64,000 bases of DNA from Trichomonas vaginalis G3. Its lineage: Eukaryota; Parabasalia; Trichomonadida; Trichomonadidae. Under the pieces are notes generated by a model that had not been told where the DNA came from, made no database searches, and worked only from the letters and a program-made list of their open reading frames with translations. Positions 10,012 through 18,293 of the stretch are shown piece by piece (position 1 is the stretch's first letter; each line of letters opens with the position of its first letter). The position numbers and the translations under genes are program-made. The DNA is taken from the NCBI RefSeq assembly GCF_026262505.1, contig NW_026529215.1, forward strand, positions 1-64,000. Reading direction: 5' to 3'.

Positions 10012-10596
10012 TTACTTTACATAACCGCCTGCTGCCATAAGTCTTTGACGCCAACCCATACCAGCTAATGAAGGTTGACTTGGTTTAGTTTGGAAACTAA
10101 ACTTTGGTTTTGGTTTATCTTCAGTTTTTGGCTCACCTTCTTCTATCTGTTTTTCGTCACTTTTCGGTTCACCTGACTTTACTTCACTTGCAGGAACAGT
10201 TGTGTCGTCAACATCTTCATAAATATCATATGCCATTTGTTTTTGTTTTCCTTTCAACTTTTTGTGTTTGTTGTAAAGTTTAGAATATTTCGACTCTAAG
10301 TCAATGAGATGTTCTATAATGAACTGTTGGTCAGTGAAGTATACTTTCCCATCTGTTGTCTCGAAAGCTCCTTCAGACTTCAATATTTTATTTGTGAGAG
10401 TCTGTTTCTTTTTTGAGATACTAGCCGTTCCATTTCTATGAAAAGTGACTTTATAGTTAGGGTTTGTATTTCCAGACCTGGCACTTTCTATTATTGAATT
10501 TTTCTCTTCATCTGTAAGTTCTTTGACAGGTTTTGACAATGGTTCTGAACTTTTTGTTTGTGGTGTCAAATCTACCGTTTCAACTTCTTCGGTCAT
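10012..10596 (-). CDS. Unknown 194-aa charged Maverick protein
   Basis: The protein is hydrophilic and probably disordered at both ends. A short ordered centre (NPNYKVTFHRNGTASISKKK, then TTDGKVYFTDQQFIIEHL) is flanked by acidic, lysine- and proline-rich stretches, and it ends RQRLMAAGGYVK. The ATG follows TTTTTTACTGAGATGAA, a leader also found in front of the next small gene at 10,769. The gene belongs to the minus-strand cluster of small proteins between PolB and the integrase, a zone where Polintons often keep structural proteins. I do not recognise a family. Confidence 0.55.
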   Translation of the reverse strand: MTEEVETVDLTPQTKSSEPLSKPVKELTDEEKNSIIESARSGNTNPNYKVTFHRNGTASISKKKQTLTNKILKSEGAFETTDGKVYFTDQQFIIEHLIDLESKYSKLYNKHKKLKGKQKQMAYDIYEDVDDTTVPASEVKSGEPKSDEKQIEEGEPKTEDKPKPKFSFQTKPSQPSLAGMGWRQRLMAAGGYVK

Positions 10597-10616
10597 TTCA
10601 TCTCAGTAAAAAAATT

Positions 10617-10769
10617 TTAGTTTGGTTTGTTTTCAACTGGTTGTTGTTGTTTTTTAAGTCGGTCTAAAACTTCCTGAGGTATAGGAAGAACTTGACAAAC
10701 ACGTTGTGTAACTGCTGGAAGTCGACAAATCCATCTTGAACCCATTTGTCTCAATGCTGTATTGTTCAT
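10617..10769 (-). CDS. Small 50-aa Maverick protein
   Basis: A short open frame starts MNNTALRQMGSRWICRLP and ends KKQQQPVENKPN. It is supported by its leader: GTTTTTTACTGAGATGAA directly before the ATG is almost identical to the leader of the 10,012-10,596 gene. It is basic and proline/glutamine-rich at the end, with no membrane segment. No function can be assigned. Nineteen bases separate it from the neighbouring ORF end at 10,789. Confidence 0.4.
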   Translation of the reverse strand: MNNTALRQMGSRWICRLPAVTQRVCQVLPIPQEVLDRLKKQQQPVENKPN

Positions 10770-10788
10770 TTCATCTCAGTAAAAAACT

Positions 10789-11190
10789 TTACATTCCCCA
10801 AGTTTGAGGTGGTTGCGGTTGGTTATTGTTTACCCACTGTTGTGCATGGTTATATCCTCTGTTAAAGAATCTTTCACCTTGGTCCATATAGTGTCCTGCT
10901 TGGTTATAGTAGTCATTTGCTTTGTTATAATAGTTTCCTGCTTGTCTTCCTACATTGTCCATCCATCCTTGAACTTTTCCTCTTGTTTCAGGATTTGGAA
11001 TAAGATTTGCTGCATCTCGTGCTACATCCCAACCTTTCTGTACAGTTTGTATAATAGGTTGTGCTTTCTCTTTAAGTATACCTAATGTACTCAAAATCTT
11101 CCTTCCAACTCCAAATACACCTCTGGCTATTGTTCCCACTGCGGGCAAAAATCTGGATGCAACTCCTGCTAATGCGCCAAATAAACCCAT
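10789..11190 (-). CDS. Small Maverick protein with N-terminal amphipathic/hydrophobic segment
   Basis: The 133-residue protein starts MGLFGALAGVASRFLPAVG, a glycine/alanine-rich amphipathic or weakly membrane-active segment. A helix-rich middle and a repeat-like C-terminal half rich in Tyr, Asn and Gln follow (YYNKANDYYNQAGHYMDQG). Short proteins with such N-termini occur in Polintons and adenoviruses as minor virion components, which is a loose analogy only. It is divergent from the integrase region that starts 17 bases away. Confidence 0.5.
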   Translation of the reverse strand: MGLFGALAGVASRFLPAVGTIARGVFGVGRKILSTLGILKEKAQPIIQTVQKGWDVARDAANLIPNPETRGKVQGWMDNVGRQAGNYYNKANDYYNQAGHYMDQGERFFNRGYNHAQQWVNNNQPQPPQTWGM

Positions 11191-11207
11191 TTCTTATGGG
11201 TTAAAAA

Positions 11208-12166
11208 ATGACGAATCCAAACAAGGACCCCTATGTTTCTAAAGCGACAAAGAAAGCACTCATGATAAAAATCTTTAGTTCAACACCAAATGCTTGGTTT
11301 ATGGATATCTTGGAAAACATTCCGAGGTATAGAGAAGATGGACCTCCATACTGGCTAATATTTGTCGGTCAAAACACAAGATACTGTGAAGCCATACCAT
11401 TATGGTCCAAAAATATTTTAGATGTGAAAACTGCTTTGACAATATTCGTTGACAAATACCATCCAACAAAACTGACATCTGACTGTGAAAGTTCTTTCAA
11501 ATCAGATGATGTAAAAAACTATCTGCGTTCAAAAAATGTAAACCAATATTTCATTGTCGACCAAAACCATTCTGCTCTTGGTGTCATTGACAGTTGTATA
11601 AAAATCTTAAGAGACTTAAACCAACCACAAGGTGGTGAGGTAGATGAAATGTCATATGACGACAAATATAGACACTTCTCCATGGCAAAGATGAGACAAG
11701 TTTTAAATATTTACAATAGCCGTAAACAAAAAGGTTTGGAAACCACTCCCCCGAAGAAATGAAAAACAACCCTGACTTAGAGAAAGACTATATATTTAAT
11801 AATTTAGTCAAAAGAGACAAACAAGAAAGAATGCCGGGCTTCAAACTTAAGAAAGGCGACAAAGTAAAAATAGAAATACCTAAACGCGACCCATATGAAA
11901 ATACTATTGACTATGACAACAATGGGAACCCGACAGGTACTCACATTCGTGTTCGTAAAAATAGAAGAAAGTATACAAGAGAATATTATGAAGTTTTAGG
12001 CAAACATGGCAAAATGTACAGACTGCAAGCAGAAGATAAAACTACTATTGTCAGACCTCGTTTCAAACTTGTCAAAGTTCAAGGTGGTATACTTTCAAAG
12101 ACAGTTCCTAACAAATATAAGACAACTCCTGACGAATATGCTAAAGAAGTTGAAAATGACGACTAA
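11208..12166 (+). pseudogene. Retroviral-type integrase remnant (Maverick part)
   Basis: The region encodes an rve-type DDE integrase, the enzyme that inserts Mavericks into the host genome. The catalytic core shows the strand WLIFVGQNTRYCEAIPLW, then KLTSDCESSFKSDDV, then NHSALGVIDSCIKILRD, giving plausible second and third acidic positions. A basic C-terminal domain follows (GFKLKKGDKVKIEIPK, later YYEVLGKHGKMYRLQ) with the beta-rich character of integrase C-termini. An N-terminal zinc-binding HHCC domain is not seen. The region looks broken, with about one break. Confidence 0.8.
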
Positions 12167-13832
12167 GCAATTCTATACCATGCGTAAACTGTCATGTAAG
12201 GTGGCATGTATTCTTTACTTTGTCCCGTTGTTTGCGTATATCCTGAAACGAAATGTGTATGGTTTCCTTCTCCCTGCGTGTCATCCCAGTAACAATTTAT
12301 AGCAAACTTAACGTCGTCTTTAACATCATATCCTTTACCTTTTGTCATTCCTGACCAATCCCAATATCTATGCCTATGCCAACCTGCTTGAGATGTACTT
12401 AAATCTATGTAGTGACTGTGCGCAGGTAAATTTTCACCTGAAATCGTTTTACTTCCTCCTGTTTCCTTTGAAGAGTTTGCACAATACAAAAACCTGTCAA
12501 CTATTTGTTCCCATGCACCAACACCAAACATTACTTGAGGACCTCTTGCTTCCATAGATGTATAAATAGAACCTACTGGGTTCATTAAATCAAACATATG
12601 AGATATTATAGGATTGTCTCTTTTGAACTTAAAATATAGTGCAACTATTTCAGGTTTCTTCTGGTTTGTGTCAGAATATTTTTTATAATATAATCTTATG
12701 TTTTCAGGGTAGGTAAAATCTTGACTATAAGATTTATTTCTGTCATCTTCATAATAGTATACTATTCTCGTTTTTCTATTGCATTATATCTTTTATATCT
12801 ATAATAATCTAAATATAATGTTAGCTTTTGTTCATCTACATGTGGTGTTCTGACGTCATCTCCATAGTCATAATAATATGGTGCTGGAGCTGGGTCAGGC
12901 AATGTCATATCTGTCATTTCATAAACTCTTAAATATTTCTTTTGTTCGTCTCCATATAAGTTTAAGTAGCAGTTGTTGTCTAATGGAACTTTAACTTGTG
13001 TACCATCGTTCTTTTTATAGCTTACATACATTTCATTGTTATTTTTCGGAATGAGTTTATACCGTGTACCATTTTCTAAGGACTGTACCAACTGCCATCT
13101 AAAATATTTGTTTTCTTCATTGACAGAAAAGTCACCAACAATAGTTTCAATATTTTTTGTTCCTAGCAAACTTTGGTATATTTCATTGACATATGTTTTA
13201 TCTGCTTTATTTTCAAGGCTAACGTTTAAGTCTGTTATTTCAGAAGATGTATGTGTATGTCCAACGTCACTTTTCCTGTTTAAGGTTTCTTGTAAGTTTG
13301 CAATATTTGCAATGGTATGTGTATGTCCAACGGTACTTTTCCTGTTTAAGGTTTCTTGTAAGTTTGCAATATTTGCAATGGTATGTGTATGAGTCTTTTT
13401 AGAATATTCGTTTTCAGCTCTTGTCACTTCACTTGACATTTTATTGTCAACATATGTTTTGTCTGCTAGTTCAGGATGAGTATGTTCTTTTGTTGCATAA
13501 GCTTTGTTAGCTCTTTCTTCTTCTTTTGCTATTGCATCGTCTACATATTCTTTGTCAGCTTTGTTGCCAACATCTGCTTTCAAAAGAAGTTCATTTATAG
13601 GTTTCTCGTTTAAAGTTCCTTTTGTTGGATTTATACAGACAGTATGGTTCTTATTGTCTTGAAACAGAAACTCATCTGTCATTGGGTTTAATGTCAGTTT
13701 TAAGTTTCCTTCTTTCAATGACTCAGATATCTTAGAATAGTTTGAAAAGTTTGTTGTGTTCTTATTTAGAGCTTGTATAATGAGTTGTCGGTTGTGTTGT
13801 ATTTCTCTCATAGACGCTGTTTCATTTGACAT
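12163..13832 (-). pseudogene. Phage-tail-fibre-like protein remnant (Maverick part)
   Basis: The N-terminal part has repeats of about 25 residues typical of trimeric tail-fibre shafts (TIANIANLQETLNRKS then VGHTHT, and ENKADKTYVNEIYQ). The C-terminal part resembles the phage tail-collar/short-fibre tip family, with HxH-rich loops (GENLPAHSHYIDLSTSQAGW, WHRHRYWDW, GNHTHFVSG) and the typical ending MPPYMTVYAWYRIA. Such domains bind surfaces in phages; here a virion-surface role is inferred. The region looks broken, with one or two breaks. The end overlaps the end of the integrase region on the other strand. Confidence 0.7.
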
Positions 13833-13850
13833 TTTTATTCTAGATAAAAT

Positions 13851-14698
13851 ATGCTTCCAATAGAAAAAGAAAATTCAAGAGTTGCTACAACTAAACCATT
13901 AGATGAACTTTTTACTAATGTCGGTCAAAAGTTTGAGACAGAGACCGTAAAGCATGAAGGCTATCGTTTTGACTACCCATTAAGATGGCTAAGAGACCCA
14001 TCTGTCACAAAAGCTATTGGCTTTCGTAGAATGAAGTTTGTGTCTGTAGAAGATAAAAGTTTTCCATTTATTGTAAGGTTTCATATAGATTATATATCTG
14101 AAGGGAAACGAAAAATGTGGGAAGAAATTGAGCTAATACAAGTTGACCTTTCATCTTCTCTACAGACTGCGTTAAAAATATAGAAGATAAAATAAATTCA
14201 TGTTATGCAAAATATGCTGATGAATATGCAAATACCGAGAGCACACTTTATGTGAGAATTGTATATGACAAACAAAATTCACAAGTGTCATTTCAAATCT
14301 ACGAAGACAATCCAAAGAAAGACGAACAAATATATACAGAATTCACTGCAATGTCATGGTATTATTTGCAAAGAATGTTAAATCAGAAAGTCGAACTTCC
14401 TTTAGCAAATATTTACAGTCGATATGCAAGAGATGAACCATATTTATTTAAAGATGTTTTCGACCCAGCTGCTATTATTGTTCATGCTTCATTTTCTGGC
14501 GCCCAAAACTCTTTCTTATGCTTGGCAAATGACTTTTACGAAAAACCTACAAAGTTATATGAACCACCGAGTGGAAGTATTTCAGACTTTCAAGTATGGT
14601 TTACTACAGATGGAAGAAAGAGAATAATTCCATTATACCACGCGTTTTACTTAGAACTTAGTTTCATATACAACTACTATCGAACGGTAAAAATATAA
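13851..14698 (+). pseudogene. Possible minor capsid (penton-like) remnant (Maverick part)
   Basis: The region encodes beta-rich protein sequence starting MLPIEKENSRVATTKPLDEL. Near the end, FQVWFTTDGRKRIIPLYHAF and the following LELSFIYN resemble the last strands of the single jelly-roll penton proteins of Polintons and virophages. This similarity is by eye and weak. The leader TTTTTATTCTAGATAAAAT precedes the first ATG, divergent from the fibre gene. It looks broken, with about one break. Confidence 0.35.
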
Positions 14699-14700
14699 TT

Positions 14701-14943
14701 TTAATACGGTTGAGGTGTTGGATTTGGTTGCCAACTAGACTGTGGTGCAGGTTCAGGCTGTTGTATAACAGGAGCTTGTTCTTCTGGTTCAGGGTCTTTA
14801 GGTATAATACCAACGAACTGACCTACTCTTTTACCAATATTTTTGACTCCGTTCCAAATTCCTCTTCCGACAGATTTTATTCCATTCCATATACCTCTTC
14901 CAACATTTCGAAAGAAGTTTCCTATCTTACTGAAGAAACCCAT
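14701..14943 (-). CDS. 80-aa Maverick protein with repeated amphipathic segment
   Basis: The protein opens MGFFSKIGNFFRNVGRGIWN and then repeats the VGRGIWNGVKNIGKR theme, giving a basic amphipathic helix that could bind membranes. A proline/glutamine-rich tail with QPEPAPQ follows. It parallels the 10,789-11,190 protein, which also begins MGLF/MGFF plus an amphipathic stretch. The first 18 codons are also present in the second Maverick copy at 53,381, where the copy ends. Confidence 0.5.
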   Translation of the reverse strand: MGFFSKIGNFFRNVGRGIWNGIKSVGRGIWNGVKNIGKRVGQFVGIIPKDPEPEEQAPVIQQPEPAPQSSWQPNPTPQPY

Positions 14944-14961
14944 TTTACTATATGTAAAAAT

Positions 14962-15324
14962 CTAATGTCCGCCTAGTCTCTTACGTTTCCTGTTGAGTTC
15001 CATAGCATTCTTTAACTGGAGCTCATACATTCTGTTTCTCCTCTGGTAGAAAACATATTCTGGGTCAACTCCTGTGTTCGCGTCATCTGCATAAAGTTGT
15101 TTATATCCCACTTCAGGGTTTGTATAAAACTCTTTCCATCTCATATTTGCATACCATGGTGGCAAACCTAACGCAGCGTCATTTGACATGGCAGTTTGCA
15201 TTTGTACATCTGTTGGCACTTGACCATAGTTTGCCATTGCAGTTTGTATTCTAACTTCATTTGGAATATTCTCTGGGTTTGGTTGTCCAGGTTGCTGTGC
15301 ATTCGCTAAGTTCTGTGCGTCCAT
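14962..15324 (-). CDS. Unknown 120-aa Maverick protein, copy 1
   Basis: The frame begins MDAQNLANAQQPGQPNPENI and holds a tandem-like motif, RIQTAMANYGQVPTDVQMQT, followed by an aromatic-rich segment (LPPWYANMRWKEFYTNPEVG) and a basic end (NRKRKRLGGH). The second Maverick fragment at 53,000-53,362 encodes an identical protein, so the frame has been kept in both. The leader before the ATG is TTTTTATCTAATATTAA. The family is unknown; the basic C-terminus could contact DNA. Confidence 0.6.
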   Translation of the reverse strand: MDAQNLANAQQPGQPNPENIPNEVRIQTAMANYGQVPTDVQMQTAMSNDAALGLPPWYANMRWKEFYTNPEVGYKQLYADDANTGVDPEYVFYQRRNRMYELQLKNAMELNRKRKRLGGH

Positions 15325-15347
15325 TTAATATTAGATAAAAATATCTC

Positions 15348-15479
15348 TTACGAGTACATATACTGAACATTTGCAGGCATTGGTTCATCTTCATATTCTC
15401 TGTACTTTTCTGCCACGTCAAATAAGTAAATGACACAATGGAAAAAACCTAAAACAAGTAGTCCTATTTCAAACCACAT
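15348..15479 (-). CDS. 43-aa single-pass membrane protein, copy 1
   Basis: This short frame begins MWFEIGLLVLGFFHCVIYLF, one clear membrane segment, and ends with an acidic tail (EYEDEPMPANVQHMYS). The ATG overlaps the last codons of the methyltransferase gene upstream. The same frame, with the same overlap, is present in the second Maverick fragment at 52,845-52,976, which supports it as a real small gene of the element. A role in membrane association is only inferred from the segment. Confidence 0.5.
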   Translation of the reverse strand: MWFEIGLLVLGFFHCVIYLFDVAEKYREYEDEPMPANVQYMYS

Positions 15480-16282
15480 TTACTTACCAATAAAATTTCT
15501 TTGTTATGACACTTTCTCCGGTTTATAGGACCTCTCTCATATTCTATCTTGTCATATATAAACTCATAGTCATGTATGTCCTCTAACCATCTCATAACGG
15601 TTTCCAAACCACTTTTATCGGATGTAAAGTAAAAGCATGGATGGTTATGTAAAACGTCTAAAGTTTCTAAAGAGTCTCTCAAAGTCCAGTCTACTTGGTA
15701 TTGAAAATCCCATGTGTTATAGAACGGCGGGTCCACTATAAAGAAAACATTTTCCTTGTCTTTATATTTTTCATACAAATCTGTCCAATGACATCTCACA
15801 AACTCTATACCCTCAATATATTTTTCTATGTCCTCTTTGAAAACATTTGTATAGTTAAGATATAAAACTTTTGACATAAGTGTTTCAATGTCATGAACTC
15901 TTATAGCACCACTATATAATAGTCTAGCAGATATACTATCCCAGTCTATATATTCTGCTTTTTTCAAAACCTCTCTGACAGTATTTTTCTTATCTAATGG
16001 TATACGTTCCATCTTACCTATAGGTATCTTTTCTTTTAACTCTTTCAATATGTTGTTTGTGTCTGGAATATGTTTGAGACGGTCCATATAGTTGTCGAAG
16101 TCATTGCATATAATCTTTGAGTCTGGGAATATTATATGGCACAAATGGGATATATAGAAACTTCCACCGAACAAATCTACAAATGTTAGACCATTCGGTA
16201 GTTTCTTAAGTTCTCTCAATAGAATATCTTTACATCTACTCTTATTTCCAAAGAACGGTAACGGAGGTTTTGTAAAATTCAT
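15464..16282 (-). CDS. N6-adenine DNA methyltransferase (D12/Dam class), copy 1
   Basis: The 272-residue protein is a D12-class adenine methyltransferase, which transfers a methyl group from S-adenosylmethionine to adenine N6 in DNA. Motifs in order are PLPFFGNKSRCKDILLREL (SAM-binding start), TFVDLFGGSFYISHL (motif I region), and VFFIVDPPFYNTWDF (motif IV, DPPF). The length is typical for Dam-like enzymes, and the frame is open. It is the outermost gene of the element, about 190 bases from the terminus, and its ATG follows an AT-rich leader (TATTATTATATATAA). The copy at 52,042 differs at about ten residues. Target site is not predictable from the sequence. Confidence 0.85.
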   Translation of the reverse strand: MNFTKPPLPFFGNKSRCKDILLRELKKLPNGLTFVDLFGGSFYISHLCHIIFPDSKIICNDFDNYMDRLKHIPDTNNILKELKEKIPIGKMERIPLDKKNTVREVLKKAEYIDWDSISARLLYSGAIRVHDIETLMSKVLYLNYTNVFKEDIEKYIEGIEFVRCHWTDLYEKYKDKENVFFIVDPPFYNTWDFQYQVDWTLRDSLETLDVLHNHPCFYFTSDKSGLETVMRWLEDIHDYEFIYDKIEYERGPINRRKCHNKEILLVSKCGLK

Positions 16283-16513
16283 TTATATATAATAATAAAA
16301 ATGTTTTTTCCTGAAAAGTGACAGAAAAGTGACAAAGCATGAAAACATATATAATTTGTGAAAAGCGACACATTATATAATATTTTCGACCCAGAAGAAG
16401 GCTTCTTCCCAGAAGCAATGGAGGAAGAAGAAGAGTCCTCCGAATATAAACTTCATTTATACTAAACATCTTCAGGGCTAGAGGGCACGAAGTGCCTGGA
16501 GGCCCCACTACCC
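16283..16513. repeat. Right terminal region of Maverick copy 1
   Basis: The outer 39 bases (16,475-16,513), read inward, contain AGTGGGGCCTCCAGGC, a short GGCAC-TTC-GTGCC hairpin and CCCTCTAGCCC. The start of the second Maverick fragment at 51,822 has the same layout with a few changes. Between this end and the methyltransferase the two copies differ for about 100-130 bases and become alike again from CACAAATTATATATG inward. The other end of this copy is outside the window, so a terminal inverted repeat and target duplication cannot be checked. Confidence 0.65.
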
Positions 16514-16520
16514 TTTTTTT

Positions 16521-17023
16521 ATACTATAAGGAATTAAAATACATAATGTTGAAATTTGAATTACGGAAAAAGTGAGAGTGAAAGTGAAGTGAAAAAGTAA
16601 GATATTTTTTGTTGAAATAATCATAGTTGTACAATTTTGAAACTATATGTAAAGCTATAAATTGAATAAATTCAAAAACAAAAATTGTTTATTCTTATTA
16701 ATAAATTTATATTAATCAATATTTGAACAACCCGTAACTAAAATTGAATTCCTCTTAAAATTTAATCCATACGTTAATTTTTAATTTGCTCGGCGAATGC
16801 CGAGCTTCCCTACTTCTCTTGTCATTCCTTCAAAAACTCTAATCTCATCGCACTTACAAACATCATGATTTGATGTATTGTCGAGAAATCTTAGACTTGT
16901 TTGTCATTTGATGATAGCATTTGAAAGTCATCTCGAAAATCGATTAACAAGACAATTTCCCAAACATCTACATACAAGTAGATGATGGTAAACCCATTAG
17001 AGTTGTTTTGCTATGATTCCTCC
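16521..17023 (-). repeat. Hairpin element, partial copy (left)
   Basis: These 503 bases are the reverse complement of 53,786-54,289 with only a handful of differences. The segment carries the invariant 18-base hairpin (16,788-16,805) and CACTTTTTCCGTAATTC-type iterons at its outer end. It abuts the Maverick terminus directly with only a short T-run (16,514-16,520) between. In the right-hand copy the sequence continues past this point, so the Maverick probably inserted into this element and the rest lies beyond the Maverick's far end. Confidence 0.8.
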
Positions 17024-18293
17024 ATCTATAGATGCTTTTCCAACAATCAAATTCGAAGATCTTCGACGTTGTTGTAAAAAGAGAAGGAGAAGGAAAGAAG
17101 AGGAAGGAGAGGAAGAAGGAAAGGAAAAGAAGAAGAAGAAAAAAGAAAAAAAAGAAGGACATATTAAATATAATGTGCACTTAATAGTGCCGAGGCGGCG
17201 GAGCCGCCGAGGCGCGATTTTTTTGACCCTATATTACCGCACGGCAATGTTTTTCTCGATTTTGTACAGCCCTACATGTGTCTAATATACTTTAAAACCA
17301 TCGTGATAAAATTCAAAAACGAAGAGTTCTTCTCTCCAAATTTTTTCAAAATCAAAAAAATGAGATAAAAAAGCACGTTTGGAAAATTCATTTTTAGCAT
17401 TTTAGGAATTTTCTCACTTTTCTTCCAAATTGACATCCTTAACATTTTAGATATATATCAGAAATGATTAATAATTTTCCACTTTTTGATTCTCAATTTC
17501 AGATCATTATACATTATTGATGAACTACCATTTCGGAGATAAAAATAGATTCATTACCTATATTACATTCTATTTATCGATTTCCAACTTTCCAAAAATT
17601 ATTTAAAAATCAAATTTTAACAAAAATATATGCAAAATTTATTTTATTTCCTTTTCTTTCGAGATAAAAATTCCAAATCGAAAATGCACATTTAGAATGA
17701 TTTTATGCTATACATCTAATTTTGAGAGTTTTATTTCAAAACCTTTAACTCAACCGGAGATCGTATATGATGTAGAAAGAAAAAGGAATAGGATCATCCG
17801 CCGAAGCACCACCAAGCATGGAAAGTACAAATTTACATTTTCAAGCAATTACTCAATACTTAATAATTTTTATTGAAGAAATTACGATGTTTCATGATTA
17901 ATTGAGTTAGTTATATTCATAAACAAAGCATGTTAAATGATTACAAAAGGGGATGTGGTAAATTATTTTTGATTTTTCCAGAGGATATTTATACTCATAC
18001 AATTTCATCCACAATTATTGATCGTGTTCAATTTTTAGAACATGAACATGATGGATCTATTTGAAAGAATGCATATTTTTATGAATGAGCAATTTCATTT
18101 CTCAGTCTGCTTATTCATCATGATAGGCAGTCCAATACAGTAAATAGCGCCTATGTATTCAAACTAAGATAATTATCTCTTTAAGCTCCATGTAAAAATC
18201 ATTTTTGATTATAGAGAGGTTTTGAACACTTTATTCATAATGATATGATGAATTTTACTAGATATTACCTATAGAAAATGCATACATAGATCA
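17024..18293. other. Intergenic region with purine tract and GC-rich hairpin
   Basis: I see no credible gene. From 17,080 to 17,153 there is an almost pure purine run (A/G) on the plus strand. At 17,178-17,191 GCACTTAATAGTGC and at 17,196-17,213 a GGCGGCGGAGCCGCCG-type palindrome form two adjacent hairpins, followed by a T-run, in otherwise very AT-rich DNA. The remainder is AT-rich spacer. Confidence 0.5.

Larger units (their letters stand above)
1..16513. mobile_element. Maverick/Polinton fossil, right-hand part
   Basis: This is a virus-like DNA element of the Maverick/Polinton family, cut by the left edge of the window. Family hallmarks seen are a retroviral-type integrase, a protein-primed family B DNA polymerase, an FtsK/HerA-type packaging ATPase and an SF3 helicase. 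Accessory genes include KilA-N proteins, a fibre-like protein and an N6-adenine methyltransferase. Most reading frames of known function are interrupted, so the copy looks broken, with roughly eight or more breaks in what is visible. The right terminus lies near 16,475-16,513 and resembles the terminus of a second copy at 51,822. The parts shared with that second copy are nearly identical, which suggests a young age. I did not recognise a major capsid gene; it may lie left of the window. Confidence 0.9.

Noticed and set aside
16242-16508. Frame at the Maverick terminus
   Set aside because: It reads across terminal non-coding sequence that is not shared with the second copy.
17013-17285. Open frame with a long Lys/Glu/Arg run
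   Set aside because: It is read from a pure purine tract; both strands show low complexity and no ordinary protein sequence lies around it.
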